A stretch of DNA of 64,000 nt from Flavobacterium nitrogenifigens (GTDB taxonomy: Bacteria; Bacteroidota; Bacteroidia; Flavobacteriales; Flavobacteriaceae), in contig NZ_QJRI01000168.1 in NCBI RefSeq assembly GCF_003254565.1, positions 1 through 64,000 on the forward strand. Reading direction: 5' to 3'. The position numbers were made by a program, and so were the translations under genes. Under the pieces are notes generated by a model. That model was not told the origin of the DNA, did no database searches, and saw nothing but the letters and a program-made list of their open reading frames with translations. The first letter of the stretch is position 1; every line of letters begins with the position of its first letter. Shown here in pieces: positions 26,748 to 35,993 of this stretch.

Positions 26748-28166
26748 TCACTTTTTAACCTCGTAAACTTTCAGATTTTTTTCTCCAAACATTTCATATA
26801 ATTTGTTGATGTCTTTCAAAGCATTTTTCGGCAATTTTTCTCCTTTATCTCCAAAAACCAACAACTTCTCTTTCGGCTCAATTACACAAGTCGATTCGTC
26901 GATTTCACCTTTATCGTTCTTCACTTTATTCAAATCCAAATCTAAATATTTCGCCATAAACGGATACAAAGCCATACGTTTCGAGATTCCGAAATCATGA
27001 CCTTCTTTTGCAAAATGAGCATTCTCAACTAAATCTTTCTTTCCGTACAATTCATATGTTCTTTGGATAAAAGGAAATTCCAATTCTGGAACTGCCAATG
27101 TCCAGTCTTTTCCGTCAGAAACAATCAATTGCGGTTTTGGAGCCATCATTGCAGAGATTTCGGCATTATTTGTTCCGTTTCCACATAAGTGAATTCCACG
27201 ACCACTTTCGCATGGACAACCGCCTGAGAAATGAGAAGAAACCATCACAACTGGAGCTGAAACTTTTACTCTGTCATCAATTGCTGCTAAAAACATCGTG
27301 TGAGATCCTCCGCCAGAACCACCTGTAATTCCAACTCTAGACATATCAGCATTTTTTACCGTTGCTAAATAATCCAATAAACGAATTCCAGTTAAAACCT
27401 GAACTGTCGATGCAATGCTGTTTCTGTGTGTCTCTTCTGGGAATTGTAGTAACGATTCTCCCCAAGCAAATAAATCGTAACCTACCACAATTGCTCCCAT
27501 TTTTGCCATCATAGCACAACGGTACTGCTCATCTTTTCTATATCTTCCATCACCAAAATGTCCGTCAGGAGTTAAAATAACTGCTGCTTTTTTATTTAAC
27601 GGATACGGTTTGTAAATCGATCCTGTCGCATAAACACCAGGTAAAATTTCTAATGCAATATTTTCGACACTGTAATCTTTGTAAATTCTCTTTGGAGTTA
27701 AAAGTGGCTTAGATTTCGGTGTAGGGGGCGCCTTATCCAAACCAAATGATGCAATCATACAAGCTTTTAACTCCGTTTTACGTTTTTCCCATTCTTCTTT
27801 GGTCGAATAAAGGCTTTCTAAGTAAAACAAGCGTTCTTTTCCTTTATCTACCGAAACTTTATGGTTTTCATACTTGCGTATAATGTAGGTTCCATCGGGT
27901 TGTTTAAAATACATCAATTCAAACGGTGCTAAAATATTAGTCAGCGAAAGCGCTAAATTTCCAGGTTCAATTCTCCAATCGGCATAATCCAGTTCTTTTC
28001 CTTTTAATAAACCTCTGTCGTCGTTGATCGTTACGTTAAAAAGAGTTTCTATTTTTTTCAGTGTTTCTGATACTGGCTTTCTAAAATTAGTGTCAGAAGT
28101 GTTTTGTGCATTGGCAAATGTCAAAGCAAAAATGGAAACTAAGAAGATGTATTTTATTTTTTTCAT
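26748..28166 (-). CDS. STN-domain / alpha-beta hydrolase esterase fusion
   Basis: Exported 472-aa protein (signal peptide 1-20, FANAQ). Residues about 28-100 look like an STN (secretin/TonB short N-terminal) domain: SETLKKIETLFNVTIN, LLKGKELDY, LALSLTNILAPFEL and GTYIIRKYE follow its beta-alpha-beta pattern. Residues about 165-440 are an alpha/beta hydrolase of the acetyl-xylan-esterase/dienelactone-hydrolase kind: oxyanion region ILTPDGHFGDGRY, nucleophile Ser284 in TGGSGGGSH, candidate Asp351 (SDGKDW) and His390 (KEGHDFG). The extra CPCESGRGIHLCGNG segment carries three Cys that may form a disulfide. A role in removing acetyl groups from pectin is inferred from context. Domain pairing is unusual, since STN is normally found in TonB receptors and anti-sigma systems. 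Confidence 0.75.
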   Translation of the reverse strand: MKKIKYIFLVSIFALTFANAQNTSDTNFRKPVSETLKKIETLFNVTINDDRGLLKGKELDYADWRIEPGNLALSLTNILAPFELMYFKQPDGTYIIRKYENHKVSVDKGKERLFYLESLYSTKEEWEKRKTELKACMIASFGLDKAPPTPKSKPLLTPKRIYKDYSVENIALEILPGVYATGSIYKPYPLNKKAAVILTPDGHFGDGRYRKDEQYRCAMMAKMGAIVVGYDLFAWGESLLQFPEETHRNSIASTVQVLTGIRLLDYLATVKNADMSRVGITGGSGGGSHTMFLAAIDDRVKVSAPVVMVSSHFSGGCPCESGRGIHLCGNGTNNAEISAMMAPKPQLIVSDGKDWTLAVPELEFPFIQRTYELYGKKDLVENAHFAKEGHDFGISKRMALYPFMAKYLDLDLNKVKNDKGEIDESTCVIEPKEKLLVFGDKGEKLPKNALKDINKLYEMFGEKNLKVYEVKK

Positions 28167-28190
28167 TTTAATATTGTTGTGTGTTGGTAC

Positions 28191-28318
28191 ACGGATGAAA
28201 CGGATTTACTTCGTAAAGACGCGGATTAAAACGGATTTTCTTTTTCCTAAAAACAAATAAAGAAATCCGTGTAAATCCGTGTTTTCGCGATAGCGAATCT
28301 GCGTCATCCGCGTTTCAT
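28191..28318. repeat. ACGGATT inverted repeat with micro-palindromes, copy 1
   Basis: Left arm GATGAAACGGATT…GACGCGGATTAAAACGG faces a complementary right arm. Each arm is interrupted at the same place by a small palindrome, but a different one: TTTACTTCGTAAA at 28205-28217 and TTCGCGATAGCGAA at 28284-28297. The right end touches the stop codon of the next GH78 gene (28318). Confidence 0.65.
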
Positions 28319-31098
28319 TATATTGTGCATTCGATTGTATAAATTCCTGAACCCAATTCCAAAACAGGCTTTTGCACTTTTTCATCAAAACCTACCTTAA
28401 ATCTTTTACCATCCATTTTTATTTCTGAATTTTTAGCAACCGGCAATTTTACTGTCGCAGTTGTATTAACCGGAATCTGAACTGTCAAAATAAATTTGCC
28501 GTCTTTCTTTTCCCAAGAAGAAGCAATTTTTCCGTAAACTGATTGATAGTCCGCTTTCGCGAAAGTCATATCGCCAACCACTTCCGGCTGAATAAAGAAA
28601 TGCTTGAATCCCGGTTTCTCAGGATCGGACATAATTCCGGCTAAACTTTGGTAAAACCATTCTTCAATTTGACCTAACATAAAATGATTCCACGAATTTC
28701 CCTTTCTCGGATCCCATTGTTCGGTTAAAGTGGTCAAGCCAAATTTAATCTGAAAACCATAACCCGGCGCATCGTAATGATTGTGCATTCTGTACATCGT
28801 TTCGTTTTCGCCGTTTCTTGCCAAAGTCTGGAATAAATAACGATTTCCAACATCTCCCGTGGTCAAACGATCTCCTTTTTCTTTTATATCAGCTAATAAA
28901 TTCTGCATTACAGCTTCTTTATACTGCGGTTCTACAATATCCATAAAAATCGGAACGGCATTACTAAACTGACTACTTGTTCCATATTGTTTGGTTTCTT
29001 CGTTGAAAAATTCTTTGTTGAAAGCCATTTTAATCTCAGAAGCCAACGTATTATATTTCTCAAAATCTTCGGTTTTACCTAATAATTTTGATGCTTTTGC
29101 TACTAAATAAGCGCCATAATAGTAATGAGAAGTCGCAGAAAGCGCAATAGGACTGTTTTTAGAATATCCCGCTGGATGCGTTCCGTAATCGTACCAATCG
29201 CCTAATCCGTGTGAAACGATATGGTTTGTTGCTTTCGTTCCTAAATAATCCACATAATTCTTCATTACAGGAAAATATTTCTCTAACAATGAAGCATCTC
29301 CGTAATATTCATAATACATCCAAGGCAAGATTACGCCCGTTACACCCCATTCTGGAGAATCGGTAAAATCACCTCCAAAAATTACATATTCAGGAACTAT
29401 TGTCGGAATTAAACCATTTTCTCTTTGCGAATCAGAAATATTCTGCATCGTTGCAGGAATGAAATTCTGAAGGTTATAATTGAACATCAACCCCGGACCG
29501 TTTAACTGAATTTCTTCAAGCCATCCTAGTTTTTCACGTTGTGGACAATCGGTAAAAACACTTTGGAAATTACTTTTGATCGAATTATTTATCAATTCGT
29601 GTGTTTTATTGAAAATCTCATTGGAACATGAAAAACTTCCCGCTTCTCCAGCCGAATTGTAAATGAAATTCGATTTTAAATCAACCAATGTTGGAAGATC
29701 TTTATTCTTATCTTCTTTATAATTAATGTTTTCAATTTGAACATATTGATAACCATAGAAACTGAATTTTGGCGTCCATTCTTCTGTTCCGTCTCCTTTT
29801 AAAGTGTAATCATAATAATAAGGTTTCCCAGATCTTCCCTGCGCTATTGTGCCTTCTTCATTCAAACCTTCAGCAACCCAAACACGAATTGTTTGCCCTT
29901 TTTTCCCTTTTACTTTTATAGTTGGAAATCCTGAAAGATTCTGCCCCATATCAAACACGTAGAAATTAGGTTTTAGTTCTTTTACGGATTTCACTTCGTA
30001 TTGTTTCTGAATCGTAACTGGCGGTGCAGTCTGTGGTCTTAAAACTCCTTTTGGTGCTTCCTGAATGACTACTTTTTTCCAATCTCTATCTTTGAAACCT
30101 TTTCTATTCCAGCCTCTTTGTTCTAAGTTAGCATTGTAATCTTCTCCTCCAAAAATGCTATTATACGTAATCGGACTTTTGCTGTATTTCCAAGATCCAT
30201 CTGATTTTATAATTTCTTCTGATCCGTCATTATACTTGATTTTCATTTTAAAGAATAAAGTTGACGGACCAAAACTTACGAAGAATTTGGTATATCTTTC
30301 TGCAAGCGTATTGTACATTCCGTTTCCTAAAAGAACGCCAATTACATTATCTCCTTTTTGAAATTCTTTCGCGCTTAATTCGTAAACATTGTAATTAACC
30401 GTTTTATCGTAATCCGTCCACAAAGGTGCAAATTGGCTATTACCCACTTTTTTTCCGTTGATCGTTAATTCGTAATGTCCTAAACCTGAAATATAAACTA
30501 CAGCTTCTTTGACTGCTTTTTCTATTTCGAAAGGCTTTCGCAACATGATACTTCTACGTGCCAAAGAATCGGATGCATTGATAAACGAGTTCTTTTTTTC
30601 TCTGTTGAAAGTGGCTGTGTGGTAGTTTCTTCCTTCCGGTAAATGACTATCAGCCTTTGTAATAGCTCCAATCCAAATTGGGTTTAAATCTGATTCTATC
30701 GGCGCCGTTCTGAAAGTAGCTGTTTTGCTCCATTTAGAAACTTTCCCTGATTGATTCCAAACCTTAACTTTCCAGAAATATTTGGTTTCGCTTTTTAATG
30801 GTTTTCCATTATAAACAATATGCAGATTTTTATCGGTATTTACTCTTCCGGTATTCCAAATATCTCCGTCGTCATTGTTCAGTTTTTCTTCTGATGAAGC
30901 AACCAAAATAAGAAACGCCACTTGTGAGGCATCGGATTCTTTTGAAACCAATTGCCAGCTTAATCTTGGCTGATTCTGAACTACTGCTAATGGATTTTCA
31001 GCCATTTCCGTTGTTAAACGTACAGGTAAAATTTGTCCATTTGAAATGAAAGTGATTAAAAAGCTAAATCCTAATAATATGTTTTTGAAATTCTTCAT
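28318..31098 (-). CDS. GH78 alpha-L-rhamnosidase (second)
   Basis: Exported 926-aa GH78 enzyme. The start at 31098 gives MKNFKNILLGFSFLITFISNGQ, a signal peptide; an in-frame ATG 63 bp upstream lies inside an intergenic repeat and was rejected. Domains follow the GH78 plan: Fn3-like (NQPRLSWQLV, about 20-130), beta-sandwich VYISGLGHYELTINGKKVG, middle domain FVFDMGQNLSGFPTIKVKG-like, catalytic (alpha/alpha)6 barrel and C-terminal beta-sandwich. Acid motif TDCPQREKLGWLEEIQLNG and base region LTTLTEQWDPRKGNSWNH are both intact. It differs clearly from the GH78 at 19168-21915 in both motifs and in an insertion near 'EDKNKDLPTLVDL'. It is adjacent to the second propeller gene, separated by a repeat. 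Confidence 0.93.
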   Translation of the reverse strand: MKNFKNILLGFSFLITFISNGQILPVRLTTEMAENPLAVVQNQPRLSWQLVSKESDASQVAFLILVASSEEKLNNDDGDIWNTGRVNTDKNLHIVYNGKPLKSETKYFWKVKVWNQSGKVSKWSKTATFRTAPIESDLNPIWIGAITKADSHLPEGRNYHTATFNREKKNSFINASDSLARRSIMLRKPFEIEKAVKEAVVYISGLGHYELTINGKKVGNSQFAPLWTDYDKTVNYNVYELSAKEFQKGDNVIGVLLGNGMYNTLAERYTKFFVSFGPSTLFFKMKIKYNDGSEEIIKSDGSWKYSKSPITYNSIFGGEDYNANLEQRGWNRKGFKDRDWKKVVIQEAPKGVLRPQTAPPVTIQKQYEVKSVKELKPNFYVFDMGQNLSGFPTIKVKGKKGQTIRVWVAEGLNEEGTIAQGRSGKPYYYDYTLKGDGTEEWTPKFSFYGYQYVQIENINYKEDKNKDLPTLVDLKSNFIYNSAGEAGSFSCSNEIFNKTHELINNSIKSNFQSVFTDCPQREKLGWLEEIQLNGPGLMFNYNLQNFIPATMQNISDSQRENGLIPTIVPEYVIFGGDFTDSPEWGVTGVILPWMYYEYYGDASLLEKYFPVMKNYVDYLGTKATNHIVSHGLGDWYDYGTHPAGYSKNSPIALSATSHYYYGAYLVAKASKLLGKTEDFEKYNTLASEIKMAFNKEFFNEETKQYGTSSQFSNAVPIFMDIVEPQYKEAVMQNLLADIKEKGDRLTTGDVGNRYLFQTLARNGENETMYRMHNHYDAPGYGFQIKFGLTTLTEQWDPRKGNSWNHFMLGQIEEWFYQSLAGIMSDPEKPGFKHFFIQPEVVGDMTFAKADYQSVYGKIASSWEKKDGKFILTVQIPVNTTATVKLPVAKNSEIKMDGKRFKVGFDEKVQKPVLELGSGIYTIECTI

Positions 31099-31114
31099 TC
31101 TAACTTTTAAAATT

Positions 31115-31250
31115 GAACGCTGATAAAACGGATTCGCTATCGCGAAGACGCTAATTCGCACGGATTTTTTTATTTGTTTTACTTAAAAAAAAAAATATCC
31201 GTTTTTATCCGCGTTTTTACGAAGTAAATCCGTTTCATCCGCGTTCCATA
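31115..31250. repeat. ACGGATT inverted repeat with micro-palindromes, copy 2
   Basis: Same family as 28191-28318. The left arm carries TTCGCTATCGCGAA (31133-31146) and the right arm TTTACGAAGTAAA (31216-31228), the reverse arrangement of copy 1. An A-run at about 31185-31195 forms the centre. Confidence 0.65.
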
Positions 31251-31254
31251 ATTT

Positions 31255-33120
31255 TTACAACTTTTTAGTTACCAAAGATTCGATATTGAATACTGCCTCT
31301 GGAATTAATTTTCCTGTTTGAGGCAGGTCGTCGTAATCGTCTGTGTCTGGTGCTGTGTCCGGATCTGGCGAATGTCTTTGCTCTCCTGTGCGGAACATGA
31401 TTCGTTCAAAACCATCTGTTGGCGCATAAAATATCTTTGTTGATTCTTTTCCATCGTTTACTTTTATAGTGTATTGACGGTTTTTAGCATCTAATTTAAC
31501 TGTAATTTTATATGCTTTATTTGCTTCGTACTTTGTAACCGAACTCAAACGCGCACCATTTTTTACCTTTAATTCTCCATCCGAATCAAAAATCAATCTT
31601 ACTGAAGGCAGACCTTGTTTGTTTTGAAATTCAATCTGTAATAAACCGTGATTATTTTGCTCTGGTTTAACTGTGAAAACGGCTTCCATTTTTGAAGCAA
31701 AAGGAATAACTCTTTCGGCACGAGAATAATCAAAATAATCCTGATCTCTCAACGTCAGCCATTTTTTACCATCGGCTTTCTTTTCGATTTTGGTTGATGC
31801 CCACGAAAGATCGTAGGTATTCCATAATTTTAATTCTTGTCCGTCAGGAAGATTATTGAAAACGTCATTTATATTTTCTGTCACAACCGAAGTAACAGGA
31901 ACCGGAATCGATGCCACCCAAATATCCTCTTTGTTCATGCTGTACCCCACCCAAATTTTCCCGTCTGGCGGAGTTCCGTTCTTTTCTGTTATTCCGCGAA
32001 CATATTGAGGACCTGCCGATTTGTAGTTTCCGCCGTAACGCATCGGACTTACTTCTCCGTGAACCAATAATAAATCTTTATAATTTAAACCGTCGTCACT
32101 TGTAGAAATTGCCAATGGCCAACGGTATTCTGACGGATTGTAAAGCGTCGCATAACGATTGTCTGACGTTTTTTGTCCCCAGATTTTAGCATTGCTGTTT
32201 ACAAATCCCGGAGCACGCAATGGCATATAATCCCACGATTTTCCTCCGTCCTTACTAATAGAAGTTAAAGCGTGTTTCCATAAACCGACTACATTTCCGT
32301 TTGGCAAATGGTAATAACTAAAGGCTTTATATGGTTTCTGTAGCGGAATCAATTCATCGTCACGATCGGCTTCTTCTACCCATTGCTGTAAAACCAATGG
32401 TTCTGATAAGATTTCTTCACAAGCCTTTTTCAAACCTTTATCTTTTGATGCGGTATAAAATGGGAATTTTGATTTCGATTTGTCCCAAGTTTTGTTGTAT
32501 CTAATGAAATAAATTTCGCCGAAACTTCCGTCTTTCTTGATTTCACGGATTACACGACCAATTCCTTTTCCATCGTTTGGATCGTCTTTTTCATCCATTG
32601 CGATTCCGTAATACGCTAATGCAAAAAGTCGGTTGTCTTTAGACGTATAAAACCCCATTCTTTGGTGCATAATGGCATCCAGATTTTTGGCAACGCCTTC
32701 AACTCCTTCTTTCTTCCATCCGTCAGGAATTCTATAAATTGGGAAAATCACTTCTGGTTTAGTCCACGTTACACCGTCTTTAGAAGTCATTAATAAAGTT
32801 TGACTTGGCGGAATATGTTCGCCCGAAGGATCGCTTAAATAATGCAGATAAAAGGTATTATTCCAATACGCCATCATCGGCTGATGGTTATAAGTCCATC
32901 CAAAACCATCTGCTTTTTCTGGGTGCTCACGGCTGGCACGCATAATTTGTGTAGCGTGGACTCCAACCGCTGGACTCAACTGTCCGTGATGGTAATCGAT
33001 ATTTGAAAGTGTTTTGCCAACATAACGCACAGTGTCGTTCTGCGCATTTACAGTTGCGCAAGCCAAAAGAATTGTAGCTGTTGTAATTATGTTGGTTTTT
33101 ATGTTTTGGAAAGTAAGCAT
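31255..33120 (-). CDS. BNR propeller protein with C-terminal jelly roll
   Basis: Exported 621-aa protein (signal peptide 1-26, ATVNAQ). Residues about 30-425 form a sialidase-like propeller: conserved pieces are HHGQLSPAVGVHATQIMRASREHPEKADGFGWTYNHQPM, an Asp-box TSKDGVTW, SKDGGKSWDYMPL and STSDDGLNYKD. Residues about 430-610 form a beta-sandwich (LPDGQELKLWNTYDLSWAS to FERIMFRTGEQRHSPDPDTAPDTDDYDDLPQTG) that may bind carbohydrate. I do not recognise a characterised family. It is unlike the smaller propeller at 16888-18033. The Glu- and Arg-rich loops around KKACEEILSEPLVLQQWVEEADRDDE are unusual. Position inside the cluster supports a role on a pectin side chain. Confidence 0.7.
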   Translation of the reverse strand: MLTFQNIKTNIITTATILLACATVNAQNDTVRYVGKTLSNIDYHHGQLSPAVGVHATQIMRASREHPEKADGFGWTYNHQPMMAYWNNTFYLHYLSDPSGEHIPPSQTLLMTSKDGVTWTKPEVIFPIYRIPDGWKKEGVEGVAKNLDAIMHQRMGFYTSKDNRLFALAYYGIAMDEKDDPNDGKGIGRVIREIKKDGSFGEIYFIRYNKTWDKSKSKFPFYTASKDKGLKKACEEILSEPLVLQQWVEEADRDDELIPLQKPYKAFSYYHLPNGNVVGLWKHALTSISKDGGKSWDYMPLRAPGFVNSNAKIWGQKTSDNRYATLYNPSEYRWPLAISTSDDGLNYKDLLLVHGEVSPMRYGGNYKSAGPQYVRGITEKNGTPPDGKIWVGYSMNKEDIWVASIPVPVTSVVTENINDVFNNLPDGQELKLWNTYDLSWASTKIEKKADGKKWLTLRDQDYFDYSRAERVIPFASKMEAVFTVKPEQNNHGLLQIEFQNKQGLPSVRLIFDSDGELKVKNGARLSSVTKYEANKAYKITVKLDAKNRQYTIKVNDGKESTKIFYAPTDGFERIMFRTGEQRHSPDPDTAPDTDDYDDLPQTGKLIPEAVFNIESLVTKKL

Positions 33121-33138
33121 TGTTTATGTTTTCTAATT

Positions 33139-33171
33139 AAACCTGACAGGTTTTAAAAACCTGTCAGGTTT
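33139..33171 (-). terminator. AAACCTGAC hairpin after GH43 gene
   Basis: Perfect 16-bp stem (arm AAACCTGACAGGTTTT) with a one-base centre, beginning 10 bp beyond the stop codon at 33181. Same family as 12978-13010, 35949-35980 and 41072-41104. Confidence 0.6.
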
Positions 33172-33180
33172 GCGTTGAAT

Positions 33181-34098
33181 TTATTTCTTCTCAATTAATC
33201 CTTTTAAAACGTCTGCAGAGATTGTTGTAATCGTTCCGTGTTTGTGTCCTTCTGGAAGACTTATTTTGGAGGAAACATCTTCAAAATGAACAAAATCTGT
33301 TGTACTTAACGCTTTATAATTTTTTGAACCGTAATTATCATAATACAACAACCAGTTTTTACCGACTTTCACTACTGTCGGGCCTTCTGACAAATATTCT
33401 GTCAACGGTTTTGAAGGTTTTTCAAACGGTCCCAAAGGAGATTTCCCAAAAGCTACTTTTATATTTCGCATGGGTCTTGTATTGTCTTTCAAAACCAAAA
33501 CATAATCTTTCTTTCCTTTTTTGACAATCACACAATCAATTACACTGAAACCTGGATCGTAATATAATTTTGTATCTGAAAACGTTTTGAAATCCTTAGT
33601 CGTTACATAATACATTCTGTGGTTGTTTTTCTCTTCTTCCACTCCTTTTGGATATCTAAACGGAATTGTTGATGCCCAAATGATTATGTATTCTTTTTTT
33701 ACATCATCATAAAAAATCTCCGGTGCCCAAACGTTTACGACTTCTGGTTCGCTTTTCATCACGGGAATGTATTGCTGTTCTGACCAATGAATCAAATCTT
33801 TTGAACTTGCGTAGCCAAAACCATTTCCGCCTTTCCAATCGGTTGTCCAAACCATGTGATACGTTCCGTCTGCTCCTTTTGTGATTGACGGATCCCGCAT
33901 GATTTTACTGGCTCCAATTTCTGGTTTTAGAAATGATCCTTCCAATCCTTTCCAGTTGTAACCGTCTTCGCTGTATGCCAAATACAAACCTTCTGTTGCG
34001 GGTTCTCTAAATGATGTAAAAAGATATAAATCTTTCTTTTTTTGCGAATAACTAATCGCGAAAAGTGAAAGAGTTACTATGATGAATATTTTTTTCAT
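33181..34098 (-). CDS. GH43-like five-bladed propeller glycosidase
   Basis: Exported 305-aa enzyme of the GH43/GH117 type. The start at 34098 gives MKKIFIIVTLSLFAISYSQ, a signal peptide; an ATG 36 bp upstream was rejected. The GH43 triad can be traced: Asp69 in IMRDPSI (base), Asp188 in FSVIDCV (pKa modulator) and Glu238 in LSEGPTV (acid). Repeats such as YSEDGYNWKG, SKDLIHWSEQQ and TKDFKTFSD mark the blades. Similar short, single-domain GH43-like proteins act on L-arabinosides or beta-galactosides; substrate is open. Adjacent to GH28, with a repeat between them. Confidence 0.85.
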   Translation of the reverse strand: MKKIFIIVTLSLFAISYSQKKKDLYLFTSFREPATEGLYLAYSEDGYNWKGLEGSFLKPEIGASKIMRDPSITKGADGTYHMVWTTDWKGGNGFGYASSKDLIHWSEQQYIPVMKSEPEVVNVWAPEIFYDDVKKEYIIIWASTIPFRYPKGVEEEKNNHRMYYVTTKDFKTFSDTKLYYDPGFSVIDCVIVKKGKKDYVLVLKDNTRPMRNIKVAFGKSPLGPFEKPSKPLTEYLSEGPTVVKVGKNWLLYYDNYGSKNYKALSTTDFVHFEDVSSKISLPEGHKHGTITTISADVLKGLIEKK

Positions 34099-34115
34099 GA
34101 TATAAAATTGAACAC

Positions 34116-34160
34116 TAATTTCACGAATTAGCACGAATTAAATTGGTGTAAATTCGTGAA
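34116..34160. repeat. CACGAATT inverted repeat
   Basis: CACGAATTAGCACGAATT faces AATTCGTGAAAT in the spacer between GH28 and GH43. Member of the widespread CCACGAATT family in this window. Confidence 0.45.
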
Positions 34161-34177
34161 ATCTGTGTTATTATAAT

Positions 34178-35746
34178 CTATTCTGTAATTGCTTTTCTAT
34201 CTAAAGAAGCTCCTTTTTTGATTTTCGTTGTTACGTTGTTTAAAACATTGTTTTTCAAGAAAATATTTTTAGTTTCTTTTCCATCAGCCTCGATAAAAAT
34301 ATCGGTTGGATTGAATGGAAAATTATTGTTGATCAACGTATTTGAAACATTATCTAATTTGATAACGGGAACTCCTTTTATGGCCATTGAAGATCCAACA
34401 TTGTCTAAAATAATATTTTTTGAATCTGATATTTTGAAAGAGGATCCAACAGTTGCATTCACTTTTACATCATGAAATTCAACATCTGTCGCCGTACTTA
34501 CTGTAAAACCTTCTTTTCCGTCCATATTGATGTTTGAGAAAGTGATGTTTTGAATTGGCATTTCTGTAATTCCAAGTATCTGCCCAGCTTTATTTACATT
34601 TGAAGCTGTAATATTACTCATGTGAATGTTTCTGAAAATCGGTGTTTTCTCTGTAACAGGTTCAACTGTAGTTCCTTTATCGTAGAAAAGGCTCAAAACG
34701 ATTGCTTCTTCTTTGATGTTTTTCATGACGATATTATCGACACGAATATCTTCTACAACACCGCCTCTTCCACGTGCTGACTTGATACGGATTCCGCGAT
34801 CTGTTCCATCAAAAACACAGTTGCATATTGTGATTTTTTTAATTCCGCCCGACATTTCGCTTCCAATAACCACTCCGCCGTGACCGCTCAACATGGTGCA
34901 ATTTGTAATGGTAACATTTTCTGTTGCTTTTCCATATTTACGTCCGTCTCCGTCTCTTCCTGATTTGATCGTGATGCAATCATCTCCAACACTGATATGG
35001 CAATTTGAAATGTGAACATTGGTACAAGAAGAAGGATTGATTCCGTCTGTATTTGGCGAATGTGGATTAAAAATTGAAATTCCGGTAACGGTTACATTAT
35101 CACAAAATTCTGGGTTGATTGTCCAGAAAGGTGAGTTTTTAAAGGTTACACCTTCAATTAAAATATTTTTGCAGTTGTAAGCTTGGAAAAAAGATGGTCT
35201 GAATAACTTCTTATCAACCGTTCTTTTATAATAAGGTTCTGTGTAAAGGCCTTTGTTTTGCTCTTCCCACATGGTTTGATATTTTGTTGGAGGAAGCGGT
35301 TCTTTTGCTGTTTCTATTCGATACACTTCGTTCCACCATGCTTTTCCTTGTCCGTCGATTACGCCTCTTCCTGTAATGATGATATTTTCTGCATCTTTTG
35401 CATAAAATAAAGGTTGGAAACTTTTCATGACAATTCCTTCGTAACGCATTTCTACATACGGAAGAAAATCATCGAAGTTCTCTGAAAACTTTAAAAGTGC
35501 TCCAGAATCTAAGTGAATCGTAATATTGCTTCTTAGTGTTAAAGCTCCTGTTAAATATTCTCCCGCAGGGAAAAAAATAGTTCCTCCGCCGTTTTTAGAA
35601 GCTTTTTCAATGGCATTCTGAATGGCTTGTGTACATTTTATTCCTTTGTTGTTTCCGCCTTCGTTTAGGATATTCAGCCAGCCATCGTTTGCGAAAGTGG
35701 TGTTTAATCCGGTTATAAAGCAGAGTATTATAAGTATGTTTTTCAT
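34178..35746 (-). CDS. GH28 polygalacturonase-type enzyme
   Basis: Exported 522-aa right-handed beta-helix glycosidase. The start at 35746 gives MKNILIILCFITGLNTTFA, a signal peptide; an ATG 24 bp upstream was rejected. Counting from 35746, the GH28 catalytic set is complete: Asp234 in NTDGIN, Asp255/Asp256 in GDDCI, His289 in SGHGGV and RIKSARGRG. An N-terminal block TIFFPAGEYLTGALTLRSNITIHLD fits exo-polygalacturonase and rhamnogalacturonan-galacturonohydrolase subgroups. It hydrolyses alpha-galacturonosyl linkages in homogalacturonan or rhamnogalacturonan. Lies between GH140 and GH43. Confidence 0.94.
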   Translation of the reverse strand: MKNILIILCFITGLNTTFANDGWLNILNEGGNNKGIKCTQAIQNAIEKASKNGGGTIFFPAGEYLTGALTLRSNITIHLDSGALLKFSENFDDFLPYVEMRYEGIVMKSFQPLFYAKDAENIIITGRGVIDGQGKAWWNEVYRIETAKEPLPPTKYQTMWEEQNKGLYTEPYYKRTVDKKLFRPSFFQAYNCKNILIEGVTFKNSPFWTINPEFCDNVTVTGISIFNPHSPNTDGINPSSCTNVHISNCHISVGDDCITIKSGRDGDGRKYGKATENVTITNCTMLSGHGGVVIGSEMSGGIKKITICNCVFDGTDRGIRIKSARGRGGVVEDIRVDNIVMKNIKEEAIVLSLFYDKGTTVEPVTEKTPIFRNIHMSNITASNVNKAGQILGITEMPIQNITFSNINMDGKEGFTVSTATDVEFHDVKVNATVGSSFKISDSKNIILDNVGSSMAIKGVPVIKLDNVSNTLINNNFPFNPTDIFIEADGKETKNIFLKNNVLNNVTTKIKKGASLDRKAITE

Positions 35747-35823
35747 AGTTGTGTTTTTTTCTTTTGCCACTCCCGATAGCTATCGGGATAAAATGATAAG
35801 CACAGATTTTTTAGCTCATTTTT

Positions 35824-35923
35824 TGTCATTCCGAGGAACGAGGAATCTCACTAGAAACTCCGTAAAGCAACTCTCCAATCTTTGTCGAGTTTCGTGTGTG
35901 ATCCTTCCTTCGTCAGGATGACA
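35824..35923. repeat. 100-bp TIR element, copy B
   Basis: Exactly 100 bp, TGTCATTCCGAGGAACGAGG at the left and CTTCGTCAGGATGACA at the right, with CAATCTTTGTCGAG in the core. The next hairpin starts 25 bp further on, as in copy A. A separate short palindrome CCCGATAGCTATCGGG at 35775-35790 precedes it. Confidence 0.75.
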
Positions 35924-35948
35924 AGATTACGTGTAAATGCTATTGTTT

Positions 35949-35980
35949 AAACCGACAGGTTTTAAAAACCTGTCAGGTTT
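35949..35980 (-). terminator. AAACCTGAC-family hairpin after GH140 gene
   Basis: Arms AAACCGACAGGTTTT and AAAACCTGTCAGGTTT; one base is missing from one arm relative to the other copies. It lies 14 bp beyond the stop codon at 35994. Confidence 0.6.
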
Positions 35981-35993
35981 CTAAACTCTTATC

